Counted from the stretch's first letter, positions 1 to 9,402 are shown. The stretch: DNA of 64,000 nt from Pyrococcus yayanosii CH1 (GCF_000215995.1 NC_015680.1:930001-994000), one strand, 5' to 3'. The notes: generated by a model from the letters alone, not told the origin. A program made the numbers and translations.

Positions 1-393
1 ATAGTGCTCGTCTGCACAAATTGTGGGAAGGCTTGGGAGACTAGGGTAGGACGGCTGGAGGAGAGAGCGGAAGAGCTAAAGTGCCCTGCTTGTGGCTCCA
101 TAATGCTAGCCCCACTGCACCCCAAGGACGCTGAGGAGTTTCAGAAGGCCCTAAAGAAGATGCGGAGGGGCAAATCCCTCAGTCCGGAAGAGGTGAAAGC
201 TTATAGGAAGGGTCTGAAGGCCAGCGACCTGCTCAGGAGCTACGGGTTTGATGCAATCCTAGCCCTAGCTACTTACGGCGTCGGACCTGGGACTGCTACG
301 AGGTTACTCGCTCAGTACAGGGGAGCCGCTCTGTTGCTGGTCCTCATGGAAGCTGAGAAGCAGTTCATACGCACGAAAAGGTTCTGGCGCTGA
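1..393 (+). CDS. C-terminal part of an Lhr-type ATP-dependent helicase (5' truncated by window)
   Basis: The frame is open from base 1, so only about the last 130 residues are present. They hold a four-cysteine zinc ribbon (CTNC near the start, CPAC about 25 residues later) and a helix-hairpin-helix-like stretch containing VGPGTATRLL. The end EKQFIRTKRFW is what I remember from the C-terminus of large archaeal Lhr-family helicases acting in DNA repair or recombination. The helicase motors would lie outside the window, so the family call rests on this tail only and another zinc-ribbon helicase is possible. Confidence 0.55.
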   Translation: MVLVCTNCGKAWETRVGRLEERAEELKCPACGSIMLAPLHPKDAEEFQKALKKMRRGKSLSPEEVKAYRKGLKASDLLRSYGFDAILALATYGVGPGTATRLLAQYRGAALLLVLMEAEKQFIRTKRFWR

Positions 394-404
394 CACCAAA
401 AGAG

Positions 405-413
405 CTTTATACT
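405..413 (+). promoter_or_regulatory. Candidate TATA box for the secreted protein gene at 483
   Basis: CTTTATACT lies in the short gap after the helicase gene, about 70 bases before the next start. It matches the Thermococcales TATA pattern. No upstream element was identified. Confidence 0.4.
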
Positions 414-482
414 CACTCTCCATTTAAAGCCTTAGGTATTTATGATGCCCTCCCAAATAAAACGTCCGGAAAGGGGATGAAA

Positions 483-2552
483 ATGAGGAAGCTCGCGGTA
501 ATTCTTATCGGGCTCGCATTCTTCGCAATCTTGCAACCCATAGAAATTGTCAGCGCCCAAGAGAGCTATTCAGGTCTGTCAAAGATGATTGGACTAAAAC
601 TGGGGGGTTATATAGAGTTCGGGAGATACACGGTAAAATTCACGGACGTTGACCAAGATTGGACGAAAGCCGTCATAACAATATATGAGGACGGGGTCAA
701 AAAAGCGGAGGAGCCACTGTCCGTCGGTGATGTCCTCTACTATCCTAGCTCGGCAAACGTTCTCTTCGCCGTAAAGCTGTCGTGGGTCGCCTCCTACAGG
801 GAAATGGTGTACCTGGAGCTGATGACACCCCTTAAGCTCCTGAAGGAGAACTACAAGATGACCGTGGGAGCCACCTACACTCTTCCCAGTGGATACCCGC
901 CTTATAAAATCACCCTGACAGAGGTCACGGACAACACCGCGACCTTTAAGATAACGACCCCGAGTGGCAGTATCATCGTGAGAAGTGTCGACGAAGGAAA
1001 GCACCTTATCGTTGCGTATCCAATCACATCGGACATATCCCAGACCCCAATCATATATCTCATCCTTGACGACGCCGTTAAGGATGATTACGCCATAGTT
1101 GACATTTACGTTCCAACGCTCATATTCTCCGGTCTGAAGATCGTGGAGGGTGGCAACACCTCTGAAAAGGAGAACGCCCAGGTAGTTGAGGAACCTACCC
1201 AGCTTATATACAGCGACATACTTTACGTCGGGGAGCGCCTTAGGGTTGATTACAATGGAACAACTTACCAGATATACCTAGCCACCTTGGGCTACTATTC
1301 CAAGTTCTCCATCCTCGACAAGGCCGGTAAGGTTCTCGAAACGTTCACCGTGAAGGAGGGTGGGAGCTATACCTGCACGAAAGCCCCGCTGAGGGTTGAG
1401 ATCCCTCCGAACAGCGTCGACCTTGAGTATAACAGAACCCTAGTAAGGGTTTACGCACCCCCCGGGGCTGTTGCGGAACCGATAATTAGAGAAGCCAAGG
1501 TAATAGCTGAGCTAAGCGTCAGTAGCAGGGCTCTTCTGCTGGATGGGGAGGAACTCATAGTTTTCATCAATGTGAGGAACGATGGGAGAGGTAACGCCTT
1601 CAGGGTTAAGGTCGTGGCACCCTTGCCCAACGACTTCGAGCTCAAGAGTGGCATAGGCGTCTGGACACTCAGCACCCTTGACCCATTCTCCGAGATGCCC
1701 GTCCTCGTCTACACGATTAAGCCCACAAAAGTCGGAACTTACTCCCTCGGGCCCGTGAAGGTGGAGTACTACAACGAGGCCGGAAAGAAGATCTCCGTGA
1801 CCTCTAATACAATTGACAAAATAGTTGTTTATGCGATTCCACGGCTCGAACTCAAAGCGGTTGCGTACAATGGCACCTGGAGTAACTACGTGAGGGCAAA
1901 GGCTAACTCGACGATCAGGCTCAGATTCACGGTTTCCGCTGCGGGAACAGATCCCACCTACGAGTTCGTGAAGAACGCAACCCTCATTCTCAAGCTGGGG
2001 AACGCCCTGGATGGTGAGGAGACACTGTATATAGGAGACCTCGCGGCGGGCGAGGAGAAGGTTGTGGAAGGAGAATATCTGGTCCTTGGGGAGGGCATCT
2101 CCATAGTTGGTGCGACCCTTAGGTATCAAGACCCGCTCGGCAACTGGCATGAGCAGGAATTCCCGAACCTCGTTCTCATAAACTCGGTGCCCCCTACGGT
2201 CATTGTCAAAGAGAAGGTCATTGAGAAGTGGCCGACGCCAGAAGATCTACCTGAGTATATAGACAGCGTCCTAGCTTCAATGGGCAACTCTTCTTCGACA
2301 CTCGCGGAAGAGATAATGAACGTCACGGCCAAGTATGTACCCCAGGAAGAGAAGAAGGACCGCATCAAGATACTCCTAAGCATCCTTCTCACGGTATTCC
2401 TCGTGACTACCGTTGCCTTTGGAACAATGATGCTGAAGTATAAGGGAGAATACGAAAAGCTTAGGGAGAAGCTCAGAAGAAAGTCCAGGCCAGGAGGCCT
2501 TCCCAAGAAGGAAGAGCAGGGGTACAAAGAAGAAGGTATCGAAAAAGTATGA
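483..2552 (+). CDS. Secreted, C-terminally membrane-anchored surface protein of unknown function
   Basis: About 689 residues. An N-terminal signal peptide (MRKLAVILIGLAFF..., cleavage near VSAQ) is followed by a long beta-rich extracellular region. Its middle part (about residues 340-450) resembles CARDB/NEW-type adhesive domains (FINVRNDGRGNAF). One transmembrane helix lies near residues 635-655, followed by a short Lys/Arg-rich cytoplasmic tail. I start at the ATG at 483 rather than 477 because GGGG at 473-476 is then six bases away. The topology suggests a cell-envelope or adhesion protein. It heads a plus-strand run that continues through CetZ and the pilin-like genes. No specific function is recognised. 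Confidence 0.75.
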   Translation: MRKLAVILIGLAFFAILQPIEIVSAQESYSGLSKMIGLKLGGYIEFGRYTVKFTDVDQDWTKAVITIYEDGVKKAEEPLSVGDVLYYPSSANVLFAVKLSWVASYREMVYLELMTPLKLLKENYKMTVGATYTLPSGYPPYKITLTEVTDNTATFKITTPSGSIIVRSVDEGKHLIVAYPITSDISQTPIIYLILDDAVKDDYAIVDIYVPTLIFSGLKIVEGGNTSEKENAQVVEEPTQLIYSDILYVGERLRVDYNGTTYQIYLATLGYYSKFSILDKAGKVLETFTVKEGGSYTCTKAPLRVEIPPNSVDLEYNRTLVRVYAPPGAVAEPIIREAKVIAELSVSSRALLLDGEELIVFINVRNDGRGNAFRVKVVAPLPNDFELKSGIGVWTLSTLDPFSEMPVLVYTIKPTKVGTYSLGPVKVEYYNEAGKKISVTSNTIDKIVVYAIPRLELKAVAYNGTWSNYVRAKANSTIRLRFTVSAAGTDPTYEFVKNATLILKLGNALDGEETLYIGDLAAGEEKVVEGEYLVLGEGISIVGATLRYQDPLGNWHEQEFPNLVLINSVPPTVIVKEKVIEKWPTPEDLPEYIDSVLASMGNSSSTLAEEIMNVTAKYVPQEEKKDRIKILLSILLTVFLVTTVAFGTMMLKYKGEYEKLREKLRRKSRPGGLPKKEEQGYKEEGIEKV

Positions 2553-2586
2553 GCTCGCCCTTTTATCACATTTTCTTGGAAAAGTT

Positions 2587-2597
2587 TATTTATAACG
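2587..2597 (+). promoter_or_regulatory. Candidate TATA box for the alpha/alpha-toroid protein gene
   Basis: An AT-rich TTTATTTATAA-like box precedes the start at 2632 by about 40 bases. A strong AGGAGGTG ribosome binding site follows, six bases before the ATG. This suggests separate transcription from the upstream surface-protein gene. Confidence 0.45.
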
Positions 2598-2631
2598 AGC
2601 TCCAGAAGTTCTCAATCAGGAGGTGCACATC

Positions 2632-4722
2632 ATGAAGAGTAGGATACCGGTCACGATAATACTTGTTCTAATTATGCTCGCCGCCCCCGTATCGTCAATT
2701 CCCGTTCTCCAGGGCTCCATAGAGTTTCTAAGCGGGGTTGACGAATATCCATACGAAACCCACCAGCTTAGTCTTCTCATAATGGCCCTCTCCTCCGCCC
2801 ATGGGAAGGTTGAGGGAGAATATGAAGACGAGCTATGGAAGGCGGTTGATGAGCTTCTTCAGAGACAGAACTCAGACTGGGGATGGGGTTATTACAAGGG
2901 GAGTATAAGCAACGTCCCTGACACCGCCTATGCCCTCATGGCCCTGAACCGGGCCAAGAACGTTTACCCGGCCACGGATGGCCGGAGAATCACTATAGAG
3001 GTAGCTATTAAAAAAGGTATGTATTACCTGACTAAAGCCTTCAACGGTGATGGGTGGGGGTATATATGGGGCTCCCCAACGGACTTCTACCCAACCCTAA
3101 TGGCGACCCTGGCCCTTGCCGAGCTCGGCGAGGATTCCGTAACCCTCGAGGCCGGGATAAGGTACCTTAAAGAAAACAGGCCAACGGACAAAAAGGAGCT
3201 CGCACTCTGGACGCTTGCCCTCTTTCTCGGGGGTGAAGAAGTCCCCGAAGATGCCATATCCTCCCTTGAATCTGCCCTCTCCGGTGATGTTAGCGACGAG
3301 GAACGAGCCCTGATAACATACGTTCTTCTAAGGGTAAAGGGGCTGAATTTCGAAGTCGCGAAGTCCCTTTCAATCCTTGAAGAAAATGCGCTTGGGGATG
3401 ACGTTTCATTCTGGAGAGGTCTTGAGGCTTCGGCATACGCCACGATGGCATTTTCTCTTGTCTCGGACAAGCTCATTGAGGCGGGAGAGGATTACCTGGG
3501 AATAGCCTGCTCTCGCTTGCCCAAGCTTCAGAACGAAGATGGGGGTTGGGGTCCCTATCTGGGATTCAAGTCGGATGCAAAATCAACTTACTATGCCCTC
3601 CACGCACTCAAGGTCTGCAACCCTATGAGCCCAGCGATCGGTAGAGGTCTCGAGTTCATGAGGAATGTCATGAAGGAGAGAGCCTACTGGATAAGGGTGA
3701 ACGGCTACCTACCGAACGATTACCTATTCGCCGTAACCGCCCTAGCCGAGTTCGGAAACCTCACAAAGGATGAAAAAGAGGAGGCAATCTCCCTCATAAA
3801 GGGCGCTAGGTGGGGTAACATCTTCGGTCGGCAACCCTTAACGACTGCCCTCGCCATAAAAGCTCTTCTTGCCCTTGGCGTATCCCCAACTGACTCGAAG
3901 ATAGTTGAAAGAAAGAGGTGGCTCCTGGGGCTTTCAAATGGAGGATGGGGTCCCTACGTTCAGTTCTTCTTCACGGGATACATGGCTGGTCCCAGCTATG
4001 CCGACACCCTCATAATCATAGACGCGCTCTCCCCAATCTCAACTGAAGATGAATTAAAGCCCCACCTCACGTGGCTGCTTAATGCTGACGCTACAGCCGA
4101 GTGGCTAAGGGTTTACGCGATGAGGATTCTCAAGACCTGGGGCATCGACCCCGGATGGACGATTGAGAAACCAGACTACGACGATGTTCTCCTCGATTCC
4201 ATGATAATCCTATACCTTTCGGCCTTTCCAGAGGTTCCCACGGTTAATATCTACACCGTCATGGAGACTCTCAGGGCTGAGAACTTCACCGTTAGCTACA
4301 CTAACCTTCAGGAGGCAGGGAAAATCGTCGCGAAAGGCCTCGAAAGGCTATTTGAAAAGAATGTAACCATTAAGCCCTTTACGGAGATAGGAGACGGAAA
4401 CTACGTGGTTGTTGCTCCCTTTGGCACTATGAACGTCTCGGAGTACAACCGGAACGTGAAGCTGGAAGTCGAGGATAATAAAGTAATAATAAACGGCAGA
4501 GAGTACAAGAGAGACAAAATCATCGCCATAATCCCGGGTAGGACTAGGACGGGGGTCATACTCTTCGTGCTGTTAGAGGAAGATGCCCTACCCGCGTTGG
4601 AGACCCTCTTCAGTAGCGGAATCCTCAGATACCTGCACGGAGGTATCTTTGTGCTCACGTGGAAGGACACCAATGGGAACGGAAGGGCGGAGCTAGAAGA
4701 GCTTGAGGCGGAGTTCCTGTGA
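2632..4722 (+). CDS. Secreted prenyltransferase/squalene-cyclase-fold repeat protein with an EF-hand-like C-terminus
   Basis: About 696 residues with a signal peptide (MKSRIPVTIILVLIMLAAP). The body has repeats of the alpha/alpha toroid family seen in squalene cyclases, prenyltransferases and A-macroglobulins: blocks around DWGWGYYKG, DGWGYIWG, DGGWGPYLG and NGGWGPYV, each followed by an A-hydrophobic-A-L helix. No squalene-cyclase DxDD acid motif is evident, so a cyclase role is unlikely; peptide binding or envelope structure is more plausible. The last 20 residues contain DTNGNGRAELEE, which fits a calcium-binding EF-hand/dockerin loop. The ATG at 2632 has AGGAGGTG six bases upstream. Confidence 0.75.
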   Translation: MKSRIPVTIILVLIMLAAPVSSIPVLQGSIEFLSGVDEYPYETHQLSLLIMALSSAHGKVEGEYEDELWKAVDELLQRQNSDWGWGYYKGSISNVPDTAYALMALNRAKNVYPATDGRRITIEVAIKKGMYYLTKAFNGDGWGYIWGSPTDFYPTLMATLALAELGEDSVTLEAGIRYLKENRPTDKKELALWTLALFLGGEEVPEDAISSLESALSGDVSDEERALITYVLLRVKGLNFEVAKSLSILEENALGDDVSFWRGLEASAYATMAFSLVSDKLIEAGEDYLGIACSRLPKLQNEDGGWGPYLGFKSDAKSTYYALHALKVCNPMSPAIGRGLEFMRNVMKERAYWIRVNGYLPNDYLFAVTALAEFGNLTKDEKEEAISLIKGARWGNIFGRQPLTTALAIKALLALGVSPTDSKIVERKRWLLGLSNGGWGPYVQFFFTGYMAGPSYADTLIIIDALSPISTEDELKPHLTWLLNADATAEWLRVYAMRILKTWGIDPGWTIEKPDYDDVLLDSMIILYLSAFPEVPTVNIYTVMETLRAENFTVSYTNLQEAGKIVAKGLERLFEKNVTIKPFTEIGDGNYVVVAPFGTMNVSEYNRNVKLEVEDNKVIINGREYKRDKIIAIIPGRTRTGVILFVLLEEDALPALETLFSSGILRYLHGGIFVLTWKDTNGNGRAELEELEAEFL

Positions 4723-4734
4723 GGTGGTGAGGAG

Positions 4735-5844
4735 TTGAGGGCGATCATCATAGGGGTGGGGCAGTGCGGCACGAAGATAGCGGATATATTCGCCCTCGTT
4801 GACTTCGAGGTCCTCGCCGTGAACACATCGAGGGGTGACCTTGAGTATCTGAAGCATATACCTCCTGAGAGGAGGATACTCATAGGAGAAAGCCTGGTTG
4901 GTGGAAAAGGGGTGAACGCCAACCCAGTGCTTGGCAGGGAGGCCATGAAAAGGGACCTGCCCCTCGTGATGCGAAAGATAGCCTCCCTCGTGGGATACGA
5001 GGACGTGGACGTATTTTTCTTAACTTTCGGCTTTGGCGGGGGTACTGGAGCAGGCGGGACACCTGTGCTGGCAGAAGCTCTCAAGGAGGAATATCCCGAG
5101 GCCCTTGTCGTCGCCCTAGGAGCCCTTCCCCTGAAGGAGGAAGGCATAAGACCGACGATAAATGCCGCCATAACCATAGACAAGCTCTCCAAGGTCGTGG
5201 ACTCAATAATAGCCATAGACAACAACAAGCTGAAGGAGAGCGGAGATGACATAAGCCAGGCGTACGAGAAGATAAACTACACCATCGTTGAGCGCATAGC
5301 TTCCCTCTTAGCTCTCATCGACGTCCCGGGAGAGCAGACCCTTGACGCGAGCGACCTTAAGTTCGTCCTCAGGGCGATGGGTAGCTTCGCTACAATAGGC
5401 TACGCGAAGGCCGACGCTTCCAAGGTAAAAAGCCTTTCCCGCCTGATAATCAGATCTTTCGAGAACGAGGGCCTTTACCTCGATGTAAACATTGAAGCCG
5501 CCCTCTATGGCCTCGTCGCAATTCACGGACCTCCCGAGGCTCTGAAGGCCAAGGAGATATTTGAGGCCCTAAACGAGCTCACAAGGAGGATAAGGGGAAA
5601 GCAGATATTCAGAGGCTTCTACCCTGACCCACGGGAAAGAGAGGTGGAGGTTGTGACGTTGCTCAGCGGCATATACGAAAGTAGGAGTATAGAGGAAATC
5701 GTCATGACGGCAAAGAAGTACGCAGTCGAGTTCATGAGGGCAAAGGAGGAGGCGGAAATTAAGAAGAGGGAGCTCCTGAGTGGCCTGCCAGATTTCGACG
5801 ACATATATCCAGGTGAGGCAGATGAAGGTACGGGATTCCGTTGA
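4735..5844 (+). CDS. cetZ: CetZ-type tubulin/FtsZ-superfamily GTPase
   Basis: 369 residues. The N-terminus has the nucleotide-binding start IIGVGQCGTKIAD, then the tubulin signature FGFGGGTGAGGTP near residue 100 and a later T5/T6-type segment (TINAAITIDKL...AIDNNKL). This is the archaeal CetZ lineage rather than division FtsZ. CetZ proteins polymerise with GTP and affect cell shape and motility in haloarchaea (family knowledge). The start is TTG at 4735, supported by GAGGTGGTGA just upstream and by spacing from the previous stop. It overlaps the next gene by 23 bases, so the two are probably cotranslated. Confidence 0.85.
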   Translation: MRAIIIGVGQCGTKIADIFALVDFEVLAVNTSRGDLEYLKHIPPERRILIGESLVGGKGVNANPVLGREAMKRDLPLVMRKIASLVGYEDVDVFFLTFGFGGGTGAGGTPVLAEALKEEYPEALVVALGALPLKEEGIRPTINAAITIDKLSKVVDSIIAIDNNKLKESGDDISQAYEKINYTIVERIASLLALIDVPGEQTLDASDLKFVLRAMGSFATIGYAKADASKVKSLSRLIIRSFENEGLYLDVNIEAALYGLVAIHGPPEALKAKEIFEALNELTRRIRGKQIFRGFYPDPREREVEVVTLLSGIYESRSIEEIVMTAKKYAVEFMRAKEEAEIKKRELLSGLPDFDDIYPGEADEGTGFR

Positions 5845-6433
5845 TGTTGTTATGGAGCTTGACGAGAAGAGCATTTATTCCCATATAGCCCACGAGAGCG
5901 CTGAGGACATCATCAGGATAATTTCCGCCATAGATGCGGAGAGGGCAAGGCTCAGGGGGGAAGAAATTTACCACAGGGACGACTGGGATGAGCTCATCAG
6001 GGAGAGGATAAGGAAGGGGAAGAGGCATACTGCCTTCGATTTCTACAACCCCACCCTACTTGATCTTTGGGAGGAGAAGGTGAAGGATGCCAAGAGGTTC
6101 AAAAACCTAAAGATGGTAGGCCTCGCCGCCATCTCCATTCTACTCACCGGAACCTTCATGGCATCACTGCTCACAGGAGAGCCGTGGGTAATTATTGGCC
6201 TCGGCGCGGCCCCGTTAATTCCCCTCCTGTTTGATGTCTCGAGGGAGGGAGCTGACCTTCGCTACTACGAACTTGCCCAGTTCTTCATCTACGAGCTCTC
6301 TGCCCTGTTGGATAAATTCGGCCTGCCAGCCGAGAAGTACAGGTTCAAAGTGTACAGCCAAGATTACCGGGGAATCAAGGTGGAGAAAAGGCGAGAGGGT
6401 ATCTTTGCGAAAATTGTCCGGGACAAGGGTTAA
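5822..6433 (+). CDS. Small membrane protein coupled to CetZ, unknown function
   Basis: 203 residues from the ATG at 5822, which has AGGTGAG a few bases upstream inside cetZ; a longer in-frame extension to 5780 lacks such a site. A charged N-terminal half (about residues 1-95) precedes two adjacent hydrophobic helices (about 97-140, VGLAAISILLTG... and WVIIGLGAAPLIPLL), then a charged C-terminal half. Both ends are probably cytoplasmic, as a membrane anchor with large cytosolic domains. The overlap with cetZ suggests a functional partner, for example a membrane receptor for CetZ polymers; that is inference only. Confidence 0.7.
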   Translation: MKVRDSVDVVMELDEKSIYSHIAHESAEDIIRIISAIDAERARLRGEEIYHRDDWDELIRERIRKGKRHTAFDFYNPTLLDLWEEKVKDAKRFKNLKMVGLAAISILLTGTFMASLLTGEPWVIIGLGAAPLIPLLFDVSREGADLRYYELAQFFIYELSALLDKFGLPAEKYRFKVYSQDYRGIKVEKRREGIFAKIVRDKG

Positions 6434-6438
6434 ATATG
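6428..6438 (+). promoter_or_regulatory. Candidate TATA box for the pilin-like gene cluster
   Basis: GGTTAAATATG at the very end of the preceding gene lies about 35-40 bases before the first pilin-like start at 6471. Confidence 0.35.
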
Positions 6439-6470
6439 GTGGAGACGAAAATTAGTTGCGGGAGAGAAAG

Positions 6471-7010
6471 ATGGTGAGAAGGGGTCAGATGTCACTTGAA
6501 TTCATGGTCATATTCAGTCTGCTCCTGATAATGTTGTTTTACTCAGTTAACAATCTTGCTTTCACCCAAGGAACAATCGCTCAGACCCAACTTACTGTTG
6601 AGGTGGCCCTGGAAGCCAAACAAGTTGCAACAACGATTGCCGGCACTATCTCGCAAGTATATGCCCAAGGGCCCGGTTCAAAGGCAACCTCCTATGTCTC
6701 TCTCCGCTACCTTTCAAACACTTATTATCTCGAGAGAGCTTTCTCATCATCTCAGGTTCAAATAGCCTACATTAACGGTAGCGTCCGGGTTACCATAGGG
6801 GACACACCTATAACGAACGGTCCCGATAAGAACACCTTCTCAGCCCCCACCCTTTACAACACAACCTTTGACACGGCGATTTCCTTTTCGGACGGCGTCC
6901 CAGTGAAAACATTAAAGGTGGTTGTAGAGTGGAATCCCGATAAAGGCGAGAGCTGGACCTTCGATGATGCTAAGGGAGTGTTGATGATAAATATAAACCC
7001 CGGTGGATGA
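6471..7010 (+). CDS. Pilin-like protein with class III signal peptide
   Basis: About 179 residues starting MVRRGQMSLEFMVIF. This is a textbook archaeal class III (type IV prepilin) signal: basic residues, G|Q, then S-L-E-F and about 20 hydrophobic residues. Cleavage by a prepilin peptidase before Gln is expected. The rest is a Thr/Ser-rich, beta-prone extracellular domain. The ATG at 6471 is preferred over an upstream TTG because the signal is then of normal length. It is the first of six consecutive genes with related N-termini. Confidence 0.75.
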   Translation: MVRRGQMSLEFMVIFSLLLIMLFYSVNNLAFTQGTIAQTQLTVEVALEAKQVATTIAGTISQVYAQGPGSKATSYVSLRYLSNTYYLERAFSSSQVQIAYINGSVRVTIGDTPITNGPDKNTFSAPTLYNTTFDTAISFSDGVPVKTLKVVVEWNPDKGESWTFDDAKGVLMININPGG

Positions 7011-7011
7011 G

Positions 7012-7446
7012 ATGAGAGGACAGCTCAGCCTGGATTTCCTACTGGCGTTCCTCCTCATTAGCATAACCGCGCTCAACTTAACATATCTCGCCGTGGGGGA
7101 AAAGGTAAAGGCCGAAGAGTTCGATACCGTGGCCAAGCTTAAAGTCTTTGCCATAGACGTGAGAGATACCGTTGCTAAAGTTCACTCCATGGGAGGCGGC
7201 TTTTCCATCAGGAAGGAGTATCCCTTTGAGCTAAAACCTGGCGATAGGATAATTGTAATCCTCGACAATACAACTAATGTGATTAAAATCGAAGCAACAA
7301 TAAATGGAAGGGTTTACTCAGTCATTCAAAGAAGCCAAGTGCCAATATACGAGCAAACCCTCGTAATCCTCGATGCTTCGCATTCAAGCTTTTGGATAAC
7401 CGCCAGTGATGAGGGGGGGTTCACCCATGTCAGGGTCTCCCAGTAA
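7012..7446 (+). CDS. Small pilin-like protein with class III signal peptide
   Basis: 144 residues beginning MRGQLSLDFLLAFLL: a class III signal with Asp in place of the usual Glu at +5. The ATG at 7012 follows a GGTGGATGAG ribosome binding site that overlaps the stop of the previous gene. The downstream part is a small beta-rich domain. The size suggests a minor or priming pilin. Confidence 0.72.
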   Translation: MRGQLSLDFLLAFLLISITALNLTYLAVGEKVKAEEFDTVAKLKVFAIDVRDTVAKVHSMGGGFSIRKEYPFELKPGDRIIVILDNTTNVIKIEATINGRVYSVIQRSQVPIYEQTLVILDASHSSFWITASDEGGFTHVRVSQ

Positions 7447-7900
7447 AGCCCAAACGGCTCTTGAAATGATGTTTCTCATGGCCGTGATATTCTTAGGGGC
7501 AGCTGTCATAGTGCCCACGTACTTGTCCATCAACAATTCTGCAATGCTCGTCACTTACGTCAGGAACTCGGCCTCGGAAGCCTGTGATTACTTAAATATA
7601 GGCGTCATCGTGAATGAGTCTAAGTACGAGCCCCTTAATGCAATCATCCAGAACTATACTGGCTACAACTATCTTGGGTTTAGGCTCCTCGGTATTGGAA
7701 TAGTGGCTGAGACAGAGCGGAATGTGACGGTGCAGATACGAATAGGAACTCGCATTACGGAAAGTGAGAAGGTTAAAGAAGCAATAGGAAAATTCTTGAT
7801 GAGAGATCTCACTGGGATGAAAGGATTTGTTGTGCGAAATGGGAGGCTCTACTTCGATGGGAGAGAGGTCATATTGGAGATAACGGTTGAGAAGGATTAG
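7427..7900 (+). CDS. Small pilin-like protein with class III signal peptide
   Basis: 157 residues from the ATG at 7427, which lies inside the previous gene behind a GGGGGGT ribosome binding site. The N-terminus SPSKAQTALEMMFLMAVIF fits the class III pattern (K-A|Q, A-L-E), followed by a hydrophobic helix and a short domain with a C-terminal beta segment. The overlap implies cotranslation with the preceding pilin-like protein. Confidence 0.72.
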   Translation: MSGSPSKAQTALEMMFLMAVIFLGAAVIVPTYLSINNSAMLVTYVRNSASEACDYLNIGVIVNESKYEPLNAIIQNYTGYNYLGFRLLGIGIVAETERNVTVQIRIGTRITESEKVKEAIGKFLMRDLTGMKGFVVRNGRLYFDGREVILEITVEKD

Positions 7901-7911
7901 GGGGCGAAAGA

Positions 7912-9402
7912 ATGAAGAGGGCCCAAGTGCTTTCCATGGACGCACTCCTTTCCTTAATCCTAGTCATGTTTATCATCGGAACCGTTACAAGCACATCAGA
8001 AACTATAAGGGGCGAGATAACGTCAATGATAGGGTGGTACGAGAGGACAAACATAGCCGATAATATGCTTGACGTGTTGACGAAAAGCCCAGGAGAGCCA
8101 GAGAACTGGGAAGAAAACATCAATAATCTAAGGGTTATTGGACTTGGAGACACAGATTGTTATTGCCTCGCTGGTGAAAAGATACTAAGACTTGCCGAGA
8201 TGTACAATGCTTCCCAAGTAATATCTGCCATGGAGAACCTCTCATTAGGATATGACTTTGCTATAAGTATATACTACACCAACGTTACACTTGCTGGAAA
8301 TATAACGACTAGAGTTACCTATACTAACATTACAATCTATGAAAACATAACAATACCATTCTCGGATCGGATCGAGATATCTACGGGACACGGCCAAGGG
8401 TATGGAAAATACTTTTTTGTGGACAGATATCTGTCTTACTTTATAATTGACGGAACCGAGTACGGCATATTCAATGCCATTTTCCAATATGGCAATCCGG
8501 TCATATTAAACCCGGGAGATAAATTCGTGTTCTACTATCCATCAAGAGGAGGATCTGGGCGAGCAAGGATAATTGTTGATAATGGAACTGCAACTCGGGT
8601 GACGGATTACATTTACGGCATCATTGAAGTTGATAGCGGCCAAGTCTATGTTAACATAGCCTACCAGCAGGGAGGGCGGTGGAAAGTTGCTGTATATGTA
8701 TATTCATCGAGCGCAAGTGGAAGGGTTATTATAATCACGGGAGAAGGGGGGCAAGTAACCAAAGAGACAAAGATTCTGGTTGCAAATATCTCGACAATGT
8801 TTACTTACTCTACAATCATTAAAACACCAGAAATAATGTTTGGGATAATAAACGGCACAATTGAGACAAATCCTTTAAAGATCAGGAGTTCTATGAACAA
8901 CTCTCCGTGGATACAATCGGCTTCACGGACGCTTCCAGTGAAATGGCTGATATATGACGCCGAGTATACTCTCTACCCTTCAGATGGTCCAAAGCTCTTA
9001 TTAAGTGGAATGGTTGACCAGCCAATTCCGCCGGGAGAGATATTGTTCTCTCCCAGTGGCCGGGGAAATGCAACATTCATAGCACTGAGTGTTTTAGAAG
9101 AGGGTGTCCAGCAAGTCATCATTGTAATTAACGCCACAGACGCTGAGATAGTCAAGGCACACATATTTTATCCCGATGGCACGACGAGAACAATATACGG
9201 CAATTCGACAACTGTTCCAGTCCCCCTTGAATTCATTTTCCAGAACCCAGGGATAGGAGAAAAAGCAACCCTATATCTATGGGAATACTCCATGGTAAAT
9301 TTAGATAGCGTTTCAGTTTCAATTCCGCCCATTTTAGGGGAGATTTTAAAGCCGCAATACTTGCCGATAACGATAAAGCTCTGGGTGTGGGATGACAGAT
9401 GA
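7912..9402 (+). CDS. Large pilin-like extracellular protein
   Basis: 496 residues. The N-terminus MKRAQVLSMDALLSLILVM keeps the basic-A-Q plus hydrophobic-helix plan with the acidic residue one position later than in a standard class III signal. The long extracellular part is rich in N-x-S/T sequons (many NIT, NVT and NNT sites), so it is probably heavily N-glycosylated. It carries a Cys pair (CYC) near residue 82. It may be a tip adhesin or minor pilin. No catalytic motif seen. Confidence 0.7.
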   Translation: MKRAQVLSMDALLSLILVMFIIGTVTSTSETIRGEITSMIGWYERTNIADNMLDVLTKSPGEPENWEENINNLRVIGLGDTDCYCLAGEKILRLAEMYNASQVISAMENLSLGYDFAISIYYTNVTLAGNITTRVTYTNITIYENITIPFSDRIEISTGHGQGYGKYFFVDRYLSYFIIDGTEYGIFNAIFQYGNPVILNPGDKFVFYYPSRGGSGRARIIVDNGTATRVTDYIYGIIEVDSGQVYVNIAYQQGGRWKVAVYVYSSSASGRVIIITGEGGQVTKETKILVANISTMFTYSTIIKTPEIMFGIINGTIETNPLKIRSSMNNSPWIQSASRTLPVKWLIYDAEYTLYPSDGPKLLLSGMVDQPIPPGEILFSPSGRGNATFIALSVLEEGVQQVIIVINATDAEIVKAHIFYPDGTTRTIYGNSTTVPVPLEFIFQNPGIGEKATLYLWEYSMVNLDSVSVSIPPILGEILKPQYLPITIKLWVWDDR

